A stretch of DNA of 53,830 bases from Parcubacteria group bacterium RIFCSPLOWO2_01_FULL_48_18 (GCA_001824435.1 MHXH01000004.1:2840-56669), one strand, 5' to 3'. Positions 33,601 through 40,297 are shown, counted from the stretch's first letter. Program-made: numbers and translations. Notes: generated from the letters alone by a model not told the origin.

Positions 33601-33819
33601 TTAAAATCTTTTTATCTTGTCGTTTAATGCTTCAATACGGCGATTTAAGTCAGTGATTGCGTCGTATCTTGCCCCCTGGTCCAAAGAATCATCATCTCGA
33701 TTGATTAATCTGGCTCTTTTCTCGATCAACCTTAGAACCTCTCTTTCCAAAAATGTACGATCCTCCTTTACGTCATGAGGTTCTTCCGGGATAAAGAACT
33801 TTTTCATTTTCTCTAACAT
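33601..33819 (-). CDS. Small coiled-coil protein, unknown
   Basis: 72 residues with heptad-like helices (FLEREVLRLIEKRARLI, ITDLNRRIEALNDKIKRF). No family recognised. Its start codon lies 5 bases outside the left inverted repeat of the first cassette, so its promoter must lie in that repeat or within the cassette; insertion may have changed its expression. Confidence 0.5.
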   Translation of the reverse strand: MLEKMKKFFIPEEPHDVKEDRTFLEREVLRLIEKRARLINRDDDSLDQGARYDAITDLNRRIEALNDKIKRF

Positions 33820-33824
33820 GTTTT

Positions 33825-33903
33825 TGGTGCTGTATTCTGAAATTAGTCCGAACCCATTTTGGCGGGCGGGCGAGCTCTGAAAAAAATCCGAAGCCGTTGG
33901 GAT
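33825..33903. repeat. Cassette C, left terminal inverted repeat (79 bp)
   Basis: Identical, base for base, to the complement of 34850-34928. It starts with TGGTGCTG at the outer edge and ends ...GCCGTTGGGAT inside. The two copies bound a 1104-bp cassette. Confidence 0.93.
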
Positions 33904-33922
33904 GACAATTTCAAGTTTTTCT

Positions 33923-33987
33923 AATGAGTTAATAATAACTCATTTCAAAGCATTTTTCAATTTGAAATTGATTGAAAAATGCTTTGA
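33923..33987. repeat. Two adjacent strong hairpins inside cassette C
   Basis: AATGAGTTA/TAACTCATT (33923-33944) and a perfect 16-bp stem TCAAAGCATTTTTCAA with its complement (33945-33987, 11-base loop) directly follow the left repeat. They could block read-through or form folded single-stranded ends. Confidence 0.6.
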
Positions 33988-34023
33988 TTGGCGGCAAATT
34001 CTTTTAGCTCTTTGAATTAATAA

Positions 34024-34056
34024 AGAAAAAGGGTGGAGCTCTTTCGAACTCCACCC
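34024..34056 (-). terminator. Terminator of the cassette C gene
   Basis: On the minus strand GGGTGGAG and CTCCACCC pair, followed by CTTTTTCTTTA. Located just after the cassette C gene. Confidence 0.75.
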
Positions 34057-34072
34057 AACTGCGATGACCCTA

Positions 34073-34630
34073 TTAGGTCCGAACACGCTCATTGTCGGGA
34101 ATGGGCATCCGCGGGACGGCAGAATCGTGCAGATATACCGGACCCTTGCTCAGTGCACGCTCCAGTTTCTGGCGCAACACCCCTGGTCGGCCGTCGACGT
34201 GCCGATTCTTGCCTCGACCAGCTCTACCTTCCAAATGATCAAGTACATCGAGAAGCACGAAGTCTTTGTAGGTTCCTTCGCGACGATGCAACTCGATTGT
34301 CAACGTCCCGGCTTCGAGATCCTTCTCGAGTTTGACCCAGGCGTTGGCGCATCGTTCATGCTGTTCGGTCGGCGGAAGCTTTTCGCCTCTTCCCCATTTC
34401 AGCGTGATGGTTCGTTGAGCCGGGTGGACACGGACGAGTTCCTCAACCTCATTCAGGACAAGCGTTATCACGTCCTGAAAGAAGCCGAACGATTGAACTA
34501 TGTCTGCCCAAGGCCAGGAAGGATACTTTTCATTCCCTTGGTCGGCGGCGTTTTCTTTTGTGACCCTTTGGGTGAACACCATCAATCCACTGTGTTCCCA
34601 TTCGAAACGAACCTCGAGATTAGCACTCAT
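34073..34630 (-). CDS. Cassette C cargo gene, unknown
   Basis: 185 residues, soluble, with no recognised family. Visible features: a beta-rich N-part (NLEVRFEWEHSGLMVFTQRV), a WPWADIVQSFGFFQDVITLV segment, TITLKWGRG, and a basic C-terminal third (HLEGRAGRGKNRHVDGRPG). It has a strong ribosome site (AAGGAGGAG, 34635-34643), its own promoter, a structured leader and a terminator. It is the only complete gene between the 79-bp repeats. GC content and codon use look higher than in the flanking A+T-rich cassette ends. Confidence 0.7.
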   Translation of the reverse strand: MSANLEVRFEWEHSGLMVFTQRVTKENAADQGNEKYPSWPWADIVQSFGFFQDVITLVLNEVEELVRVHPAQRTITLKWGRGEKLPPTEQHERCANAWVKLEKDLEAGTLTIELHRREGTYKDFVLLDVLDHLEGRAGRGKNRHVDGRPGVLRQKLERALSKGPVYLHDSAVPRMPIPDNERVRT

Positions 34631-34654
34631 GACACTCCTCCTTGTCAGGGTTGT

Positions 34655-34706
34655 CTTCCATCCACATCGGGAGGATATCAGGATGGAAGTTCCAGCACTA
34701 TGCTGG
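34655..34706 (-). promoter_or_regulatory. Structured 5' leader of the cassette C gene
   Basis: Two hairpins in the transcript: CCAGCA/TGCTGG with a 3-base loop (34692-34706) and a 9-bp stem CTTCCATCC/GGATGGAAG (34655-34689), whose loop carries CCTCCC. That loop is complementary to the GGAGG of the ribosome site 12 bases further on, so a translation switch is conceivable. Confidence 0.5.
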
Positions 34707-34713
34707 ATATACT

Positions 34714-34742
34714 AATATACTTCTAAATTCATGGTCCGTCAA
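34714..34742 (-). promoter_or_regulatory. Promoter of the cassette C gene
   Basis: TTGACG (34737-34742) and TATATT (34714-34719) on the minus strand, 17-base spacer, giving a leader of about 75 nt. Confidence 0.65.
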
Positions 34743-34781
34743 TGCCAAACAAAAAACAGCCTAACGCTGTCTTAAAACCAA

Positions 34782-34830
34782 GATGAAAAATTTTCTTTTA
34801 CCAAAATGTGGTTCGAGCCGATATTTTTAC
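34782..34830 (-). pseudogene. Remnant of a serine recombinase 3' end in cassette C
   Basis: On the minus strand the codons read GSNHILVKENFSSWF then stop. The GSNHIL part is nearly identical at DNA level to the recombinase of the middle cassette (NIGSNHILRNRQW at 36403-36440), and 17 bases (34803-34819) match exactly in inverted orientation. The next 21 bases (34782-34802) match the inverted sequence at 35036-35056. This looks like the last codons of a related, otherwise lost recombinase. Confidence 0.5.
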
Positions 34831-34849
34831 AGGTTCTTTGGCAGTTTTT

Positions 34850-34928
34850 ATCCCAACGGCTTCGGATTTTTTTCAGAGCTCGCCCGCCCGCCAAAATGGG
34901 TTCGGACTAATTTCAGAATACAGCACCA
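34850..34928. repeat. Cassette C, right terminal inverted repeat (79 bp)
   Basis: Exact complement of 33825-33903. Its outer end ...CAGCACCA overlaps the first 5 bases of the left repeat of cassette A. On the minus strand it keeps an open frame in phase with the recombinase end encoded by the cassette A repeat. Confidence 0.93.
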
Positions 34929-35022
34929 CTTTGAAAATTGCAAGTTTTTAGACACAGGGCCGCCGCAGGCGGCCACCAAATCGTAAGGAATTTTGGGCTC
35001 CAAAACCCATTGGCGATTGCGT
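34924..35022. repeat. Cassette A, left terminal inverted repeat (99 bp)
   Basis: Exact complement of 36427-36525. It starts CACCACTTTG and contains a perfect GGCCGCC-GCA-GGCGGCC hairpin. The recombinase gene begins 43 bases inside. Confidence 0.93.
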
Positions 35023-35065
35023 CTTAAAATTTAAGGGTAAAAGAAAATTTTTCATCAAAAACCAT

Positions 35066-36706
35066 ATGAAATACATAATATACGCTCGCAAGAGCACGGA
35101 AGAAGATGACAGGCAAGTCTTAAGCATTGAAGCTCAACTGCATGAGCTAAAAGAATTTGCCGCCAAAGAAAAACTTGAAATTGTCGCCTCGCTGTGCGAG
35201 GCAAAAACTGCCAAAGAACCTGGGCGAATTAAATTCGCAGAAATGTTGGCATTACTCGAAAAAGGAAAAGCAGAAGGGATTATTTCGTGGCACCCGGACA
35301 GATTGGCACGCAATTCTGTAGATGGTGGAAAGATTATCCATTTTGTAGATCGCGGCTTGATTCGTTCCCTCAAATTTCCAACATTCTGGTTTGAACCAAC
35401 ACCACAAGGGTTATTTATGCTCAACATAGCTTTCGGACAATCAAAATATTTTGTAGATAATTTGCGAGAGAATGTGAAGCGCGGGCTACGCCAGAAAATA
35501 CGAAATGGCGTATGGCCCGGCTGGGCTCCGGTGGGTTATCTTAATAATTCAAAAACTAGAATGATAGATATTGACACAGTGAAAGCACTAAAAGTGAAAA
35601 AGCTTTTCACACTTTATGCCACCGGAAAATATCCACTTCATTCCCTCGCAAAATGGTCTGATAAAAATAACTTGCGTGGCAATCTCGGTAAAAAACTTGT
35701 TATCGCCAATATCCATAAAAATCTACAAAATATTTTCTACATTGGCCTCATGAAATACAAAGGCGAAGTATTTGAGGGAACTCACGAGCCGTTAATTTCA
35801 AAGAAACTTTTTGATAAATGCCAAGAGGTTATGGCGAAGCGTGGCAAAGTCCAGGAAGTGAGAAAACATCACTTTGCTTTTCTTGGTCTAATGAAATGTG
35901 CCTCTTGTAGTTGTTCAATTACCGGAGAGCGGCAAAAGGGGCATAACTATTATCGTTGCACCAAGAAAAAAGGTTTATGCCAAGAAAAGCGGTATCTACG
36001 GGAAGAAAGTTTGTTAGAACAGATCAATAACTTTCTACAAAAAGTTTCTTTGTCGAGCCAAGCAACGGAAAAAGTTTTAGCCGAACTGGATAAAGAAGAA
36101 ACACAAGCTAAAGAAGCAGCTAAAACTACTGTTCAAAATCTCAAAGAGCAAGTGAACCAACTGGAACAAAAATTGGATAAACTTTTGGATTTACATCTGA
36201 ACGATAAACTTTCCAGCGACGAGTATGCTCTCAAGAAACAAAAAATCCTAACAGCCAAGTTAGAACTTTCGGAGAAAATTACAGATTTTGAACAGAAAGG
36301 ATTGTCTTGGCTCGAACCGGCTCGTGAGTTTGTTTTGTCTTTAAACCAAGCCGCTAAATTGCTTGAGGCTCAAAAGAAAGAGGAAATGACAACATTTCTG
36401 AAAAACATTGGCTCGAACCACATTTTACGCAATCGCCAATGGGTTTTGGAGCCCAAAATTCCTTACGATTTGGTGGCCGCCTGCGGCGGCCCTGTGTCTA
36501 AAAACTTGCAATTTTCAAAGTGGTGGAATTATACAACTCTGCTCGAACCTATTTTAGCAAAAATCTCTGAAAAACGGAAGATTGCCGCTCGCTTCGTTCG
36601 CGGTATCCCCACCCCAGCGGCTCGCCGCCTGACGGCGGCCAAAGCCCGCAAAATTTCTTTTCATTTTTTAGAGGGCGCGCGCAAAAATCTTTTTCAAATA
36701 AAGTAA
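35066..36706 (+). CDS. Large serine site-specific recombinase
   Basis: 546 residues. The N-terminal resolvase domain has the catalytic serine in IYARKSTEEDDRQ (Ser10), then ISWHPDRLARNSVDGG with the conserved arginines. A recombinase domain (about 150-255, GLRQKIRNGVWPGWAPVGYL) is followed by a zinc ribbon (CASCSCSITGERQ ... YYRCTKKKGLC), a coiled-coil (about 330-410) and a C-terminal tail. Such enzymes cut and rejoin DNA through a Ser-phosphate at att sites. The last part is odd: codons from about residue 455 lie in the right inverted repeat of cassette A, and the final 60 residues (from WNYTTLLEPILAK) are encoded by the inverted repeat of cassette B. No SD is visible at the ATG. Confidence 0.92.
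   Translation: MKYIIYARKSTEEDDRQVLSIEAQLHELKEFAAKEKLEIVASLCEAKTAKEPGRIKFAEMLALLEKGKAEGIISWHPDRLARNSVDGGKIIHFVDRGLIRSLKFPTFWFEPTPQGLFMLNIAFGQSKYFVDNLRENVKRGLRQKIRNGVWPGWAPVGYLNNSKTRMIDIDTVKALKVKKLFTLYATGKYPLHSLAKWSDKNNLRGNLGKKLVIANIHKNLQNIFYIGLMKYKGEVFEGTHEPLISKKLFDKCQEVMAKRGKVQEVRKHHFAFLGLMKCASCSCSITGERQKGHNYYRCTKKKGLCQEKRYLREESLLEQINNFLQKVSLSSQATEKVLAELDKEETQAKEAAKTTVQNLKEQVNQLEQKLDKLLDLHLNDKLSSDEYALKKQKILTAKLELSEKITDFEQKGLSWLEPAREFVLSLNQAAKLLEAQKKEEMTTFLKNIGSNHILRNRQWVLEPKIPYDLVAACGGPVSKNLQFSKWWNYTTLLEPILAKISEKRKIAARFVRGIPTPAARRLTAAKARKISFHFLEGARKNLFQIK
36427..36525. repeat. Cassette A, right terminal inverted repeat (99 bp)
   Basis: Exact complement of 34924-35022. It lies wholly inside the recombinase coding sequence and overlaps the left repeat of cassette B by GTG (36523-36525). 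Confidence 0.93.
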
Positions 36707-36789
36707 GGAATGAAATTTTGCGGGCTTTGCTTCCTTGCTGACGCAAGGACGAGCCACTTCCCACCCCAACGCTCGGGCGGGGGCGAGTT
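36523..36789. repeat. Cassette B, left terminal inverted repeat (267 bp)
   Basis: Complement of 39119-39385 over the full 267 bases as far as read. It holds several small hairpins (GCCGCCTGACGGCGGC, TCCTTGCTGACGCAAGGA) and an internal pair AAAGCCCGCAAAATTTC / GAAATTTTGCGGGCTTT. It encodes the last 60 residues of the recombinase. Confidence 0.93.
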
Positions 36790-36811
36790 TTTGAAAAACA
36801 TATCAGGCTTT

Positions 36812-37546
36812 CTAAGAAGGGATTACGCCCCAAATAATTTCAAAAATCACTCTGAATGTCGCCACCAAATTTTTGTTTGTAATAAGAGTGCCAAAAACGG
36901 GTTCTTCAAGGGTCATGAGCACCACATTATCATTCCAAATAAGGAAATTGGTAGCTAATTCTTCATATTGTGATGGTAAAAGTTTATAGTTATACAAAGA
37001 ACCCATTATAGCTCTTGTATCTTTAGCCGTCTTTTCGCCCGAAGGGTGAGATAAGATATCTTGGAACATAATATTGCGGTGTTTCATGAGTTTTGTATAA
37101 GAGGTAAAAAATTTCGGATCAAGCTCAAAAAGTTTTTTTGTTGAAGCAATGCCCAAAATTTCTTCTGCCTCGAGCATTTGCATAAAAATCTCTTTGATCT
37201 GTTCTGTGCCTTCAAAAAACCGTATACTCGGTTTGTTTTTCTGAATTTTATGGAGTGCCCGAAGGTCGGGAAGGAGCTGTTCCACAATTTCCCTGCGGCG
37301 TTCAAGCGTGCGTAAAAGCGCAGCCGGATCGGTGGGTAAGTACACGAAACGCTTTCGTTTCTTATGCTGCTCAATAAGTCCTTTTTCCTCAAGTGCCCTC
37401 ACAATGTGGTAGGTATTTGTGCGGGCGATTTTAGTGCTTTTGGCTATCTGCGGCGGCGTTGAAACGCCGTTTTCTAAAAGGTAAAGGTAAACCTTAATCT
37501 CGGAGCCCTTGAGACCTATATTTTTTAATCCCTCATCAAGTTTCAT
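36812..37546 (-). CDS. TrmB-family transcriptional regulator
   Basis: 244 residues. The N-terminal winged-helix domain matches TrmB (EIKVYLYLLENGVSTPPQIA, KIARTNTYHIVRALEEKGLI), then a coiled-coil linker (LRTLERRREIVEQLLPDL) and a C-terminal effector-like region (IRFFEGTEQIKEIFMQML, ILGIASTKKLFEL). TrmB-type regulators respond to sugars or other small ligands in archaea and some bacteria. It is in cassette B and divergent from the next gene. AATGTCAAT occurs twice in the spacer, around its likely -10, and may be an operator. Confidence 0.87.
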   Translation of the reverse strand: MKLDEGLKNIGLKGSEIKVYLYLLENGVSTPPQIAKSTKIARTNTYHIVRALEEKGLIEQHKKRKRFVYLPTDPAALLRTLERRREIVEQLLPDLRALHKIQKNKPSIRFFEGTEQIKEIFMQMLEAEEILGIASTKKLFELDPKFFTSYTKLMKHRNIMFQDILSHPSGEKTAKDTRAIMGSLYNYKLLPSQYEELATNFLIWNDNVVLMTLEEPVFGTLITNKNLVATFRVIFEIIWGVIPS

Positions 37547-37552
37547 AGATAC

Positions 37553-37606
37553 AATGTCAATGTTTATTATATCATTTTAGCAAGTAAACTACTTAATGTC
37601 AATACA
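37553..37606. promoter_or_regulatory. Possible operator/promoter of the TrmB-type regulator
   Basis: The gap holds a minus-strand TATAAT about 20 bases before the regulator start and two copies of AATGTCAAT, one on each side of it. Repeats around a promoter suggest self-control; inferred only. Confidence 0.35.
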
Positions 37607-37633
37607 ACAGGATATTTTTCAACATAGTCATAC

Positions 37634-37662
37634 TTGATGTTCTATAGATATTAGAGTATAAT
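37634..37662 (+). promoter_or_regulatory. Promoter of the gene at 37722
   Basis: TTGATG (37634-37639) and TATAAT (37657-37662), 17-base spacer. Confidence 0.75.
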
Positions 37663-37721
37663 GTGGGCAGAACACTGAAAATCCATCATCCAACAAAAGC
37701 GCGAAGGCGCGGGAGGAAACA

Positions 37722-38102
37722 ATGATAAAGCCATTCTCGGGGGCTAGTTATCTGGAGCGACTTGAGCGAGTCACTCTGGAGATCTGGCGAGCCATTCACA
37801 GAATGAATGATTCTGTGGGTGGTATCGCACAGATTGGCTCCAGCCAGGAGCTACTGACGATCTGTCTTAGTGGGACGGATTTGCAGCAACTGGCGGCTAC
37901 TACCGAACAGTTCCGGCAAGAAGTGCTGGAGTTGATCGAAAAGGAGGGTATATCTCTATCATTTCTTGTCTCGAAGCTTAACAACGGCCGAGAGAAAGAG
38001 GTGATGAAGGTTTATGCCACAAGGTTATCCGGTTGCGATGTGGATATTCCTTGGGCACTGCCCTTCTTGGTGGCAAACTTCGCCACCAGCCCCCAAACCT
38101 AG
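37722..38102 (+). CDS. Cassette B cargo gene 1, unknown
   Basis: 126 residues, soluble, mostly helical (LERVTLEIWRAIHRMNDSV, LQQLAATTEQFRQEVLELI). No family recognised. GGGAGGAAA gives a strong ribosome site 8 bases before the ATG, and a clear promoter and a hairpin terminator make it a stand-alone transcription unit in cassette B. Confidence 0.65.
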   Translation: MIKPFSGASYLERLERVTLEIWRAIHRMNDSVGGIAQIGSSQELLTICLSGTDLQQLAATTEQFRQEVLELIEKEGISLSFLVSKLNNGREKEVMKVYATRLSGCDVDIPWALPFLVANFATSPQT

Positions 38103-38127
38103 GTGATTGGGTAATCGCGGGGCCGAA

Positions 38128-38157
38128 GATCCCCGAACCCAGGTGGTTCGGGGATCT
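38128..38157 (+). terminator. Hairpin after cassette B gene 1
   Basis: GATCCCCGAACC and GGTTCGGGGATC pair perfectly over 12 bases with a 5-base loop, followed by TCATTAATCTT. Probably a terminator although the T-run is poor. Confidence 0.6.
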
Positions 38158-38166
38158 CATTAATCT

Positions 38167-38172
38167 TATAAT
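38167..38172 (+). promoter_or_regulatory. -10 box placed for a leaderless mRNA
   Basis: TATAAT lies 6 bases before the ATG at 38179; transcription would start at or near the start codon. A -35 is weak (TGGTTC at 17 bases). Confidence 0.6.
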
Positions 38173-38178
38173 GTAAAC

Positions 38179-38493
38179 ATGAGTACTTTTGAGGAGTTGC
38201 CAAAAAATATTGGTGTCGGCGAACAAATTGAGCCAATAGAAGAAATTGAAAAAGAGTTAACCTCGGAAGATTTAGATAAAGTGATGCAGAAAGTTAAAGA
38301 TATAGACGAAAGAGGAACAGCATACACAGCCCTTGATAAAATATTAAGGCGTTCAGAATCAGAATCTTCAGCAGAATTAGACCGCGATGCGCTAACAAGC
38401 ATTCTTAAAGACGGTGTTTTGGGAACATCAACTTCGCCGGATTATCATGCAAGAGTAGAGAAATTAGCAAGAAAAGATGGGCTGAAAGCGTGA
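38179..38493 (+). CDS. Cassette B cargo gene 2, unknown (first of an overlapping pair)
   Basis: 104 residues, acidic and helical (EPIEEIEKELTSEDLDKVMQ, ALDKILRRSESESSAELDRD). No family recognised. It ends inside the first codons of the next gene (GTGA overlap), so the two are translationally coupled. The pair has a two-gene module layout, or could be one gene broken by a single-base frameshift: the end LTSILKDGVLGTS and the next protein's GAVYFNIVGR would read as one continuous domain. Confidence 0.6.
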   Translation: MSTFEELPKNIGVGEQIEPIEEIEKELTSEDLDKVMQKVKDIDERGTAYTALDKILRRSESESSAELDRDALTSILKDGVLGTSTSPDYHARVEKLARKDGLKA

Positions 38494-39089
38494 GAAAACA
38501 CAAGAGAGGCGCTGTGTATTTTAATATTGTCGGAAGGGCAAGTAGTAATGATTGGAGATTTGAAGAAGGCACTACGCAAATTGATTGGTCGGGTTATTCG
38601 GGTGGACATGACACAAGCGGGAAAAGAGTCGAAACAATAACTTTGATATTTGATCTCTCGCCCTTTAAAGAGAAAGAACCGAGACGTGCATATGCTGAAG
38701 TGAGTGAAAGATCAAAGGAGTACAGAATAGACGATCCGCAAGCGGCGGCTGCTTGGCAGGGGCTTCAAAAGGGACGAGAGACCACCGAAGAATTAAAAGA
38801 AATAGGACTAATGAACGAAAAAAGTGAGCTACTTGCAGATACCGAGTATGGATTTGTGCTTTCGTATCGTGTTGCCCCGCGGCTTTTCGGGGGAATTGTT
38901 GTAAGACCTTCATCGGAAGACCCAGAAGTTGTAGTAAAGCGAGTTCACGAAATCGCCTCTTTGATGCTCGAGGCATACCGGGATAAAAAAGCCCCACTGG
39001 TACCCATATATGACTCTAAAGGTAATCTGTTGTGGCCTAAGAGTTTGGCGTATAAAGATGTAAAAGAACTTATCGCACAAAAAGAATAA
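38490..39089 (+). CDS. Cassette B cargo gene 3, unknown (second of an overlapping pair)
   Basis: 199 residues with GTG start at 38490 overlapping the stop of gene 2. Recognisable stretches are GAVYFNIVGRASSNDWRF, ETITLIFDLSPF and LSYRVAPRLFGGIVVRP; a 'VYFN ... Y.V.PR.F.GIV' layout is seen in some small enzymes with an ADP-ribosyltransferase-like or related fold, but no catalytic motif can be named. Function unknown. It ends 29 bases before the right repeat of cassette B. Confidence 0.6.
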   Translation: MRKHKRGAVYFNIVGRASSNDWRFEEGTTQIDWSGYSGGHDTSGKRVETITLIFDLSPFKEKEPRRAYAEVSERSKEYRIDDPQAAAAWQGLQKGRETTEELKEIGLMNEKSELLADTEYGFVLSYRVAPRLFGGIVVRPSSEDPEVVVKRVHEIASLMLEAYRDKKAPLVPIYDSKGNLLWPKSLAYKDVKELIAQKE

Positions 39090-39118
39090 TATAATTGATC
39101 TTATTTGAAACAATATAT

Positions 39119-39385
39119 AACTCGCCCCCGCCCGAGCGTTGGGGTGGGAAGTGGCTCGTCCTTGCGTCAGCAAGGAAGCAAAGCCCGCAAAATTTCATTC
39201 CTTACTTTATTTGAAAAAGATTTTTGCGCGCGCCCTCTAAAAAATGAAAAGAAATTTTGCGGGCTTTGGCCGCCGTCAGGCGGCGAGCCGCTGGGGTGGG
39301 GATACCGCGAACGAAGCGAGCGGCAATCTTCCGTTTTTCAGAGATTTTTGCTAAAATAGGTTCGAGCAGAGTTGTATAATTCCAC
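39119..39385. repeat. Cassette B, right terminal inverted repeat (267 bp)
   Basis: Complement of 36523-36789. Its outer end AATTCCAC is followed by ACCAATCC, so CACCA is again at the edge (39385-39389). The stretch between cargo gene 3 and the next methyltransferase (39090-39423) holds this repeat and nothing else. Confidence 0.93.
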
Positions 39386-39423
39386 ACCAATCCATAATAA
39401 ACTATGTGTATCCACGTATATCT

Positions 39424-40170
39424 ATGAAGAAAAGTAACAAAAGATTTGTAGATGCTTACGGCGAACAGCTTTGGAGCTACTTCAAAACTGGTGAGCCTAA
39501 AAATGAAGTCGTTGAAAGAGACGATGGCTTTATTGCAGTTGGCAGATATGGTGGCGAAGTCTATCTGTCTGAATATGAGCACTGGGATAAAATTGAAAAA
39601 GATGCAATGAAATTTGTTAAGGGCAAAATATTAGACATCGGGTGTGGTGGCGGACGGCATTCCTTATATCTTCAAAAGCGTGGGCTTGATGTAACTGGCA
39701 TAGATAATTCACCATTGGCGATAAAAGTATCGCGATTGCGAGGTTTGAGAAAAGCAAAGGCTATGCCGATTGAAAATATCGGCAAGTTTAAGAAAGACAC
39801 TTTTGATACGGTGATTATGATGGGCAACAACTTCGGTCTTTTTGGCTCGTTCCGTAAAGCCAAAAACCTTTTACGAAAACTTTATAGAATCACATCTCCT
39901 GAAGCCCTTATTATTGCGGCCTCAAGAGACCCATATACCACAAAAGACCCTATACATCTTTCGTATCACAAGTTGAATCAGAAACGAGGAAGAATGAAGG
40001 GGCAATTACGTCTACGAGTAAGATACAAAAATTTCGTGGGTAATTGGTTTGATTATCTCATCATTTCAAAGCAGGAATTGAAAAAGATTTTGGAGAATAC
40101 GGGTTGGGAAACACGTCATTTCATAGATGCAAAGGATGGGCAGTATATAATGATACTTGGCAAGAAGTGA
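39424..40170 (+). CDS. SAM-dependent methyltransferase (class I)
   Basis: 248 residues from ATG 39424 (MKKSNKRF); an in-frame start 18 bases earlier lacks support. Motif I is ILDIGCGGGRHSLYLQKRGL, followed by VTGIDNSPLA and the motif IV region FDTVIMMGNNFGLFG. The pattern resembles methyltransferase-25-like small-molecule methyltransferases. It starts 38 bases outside cassette B, so the cassette may have cut its original promoter. Confidence 0.83.
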   Translation: MKKSNKRFVDAYGEQLWSYFKTGEPKNEVVERDDGFIAVGRYGGEVYLSEYEHWDKIEKDAMKFVKGKILDIGCGGGRHSLYLQKRGLDVTGIDNSPLAIKVSRLRGLRKAKAMPIENIGKFKKDTFDTVIMMGNNFGLFGSFRKAKNLLRKLYRITSPEALIIAASRDPYTTKDPIHLSYHKLNQKRGRMKGQLRLRVRYKNFVGNWFDYLIISKQELKKILENTGWETRHFIDAKDGQYIMILGKK

Positions 40171-40275
40171 GATTAAAGTGGATTAACGACTGGTTGGAGA
40201 ATTCCTTGCCAAATTCTTAATTCTTGCAGAATGCGGTTCCAATCCAGTCCCTTTAAGGGCACACCAAATCCGTAA

Positions 40276-40297
40276 TGAAGCTCCGCGCGGAGCTTCA
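40276..40297. repeat. Perfect 22-bp palindrome
   Basis: TGAAGCTCCGC and its complement meet without a loop. It sits between the methyltransferase and trmD 3' ends and may be a shared terminator, without a U-run. Confidence 0.55.

Noticed and set aside
36549-36833. 94-codon minus-strand frame over the B repeat (and its twin at 39105-39359)
   Set aside because: Both are the reverse reading of the 267-bp inverted repeat, not genes; they only confirm that the two copies are identical.
39202-39582. 126-codon minus-strand frame at the right cassette boundary
   Set aside because: Most of it is the repeat copy of the recombinase tail read from the inverted repeat; it has no start context and runs over the methyltransferase gene.
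40180-40275. tRNA-like segment (GGTTCCAATCC ... ACACCA) after the methyltransferase
   Set aside because: No acceptor or anticodon stem could be paired; not supported as a tRNA or att site.
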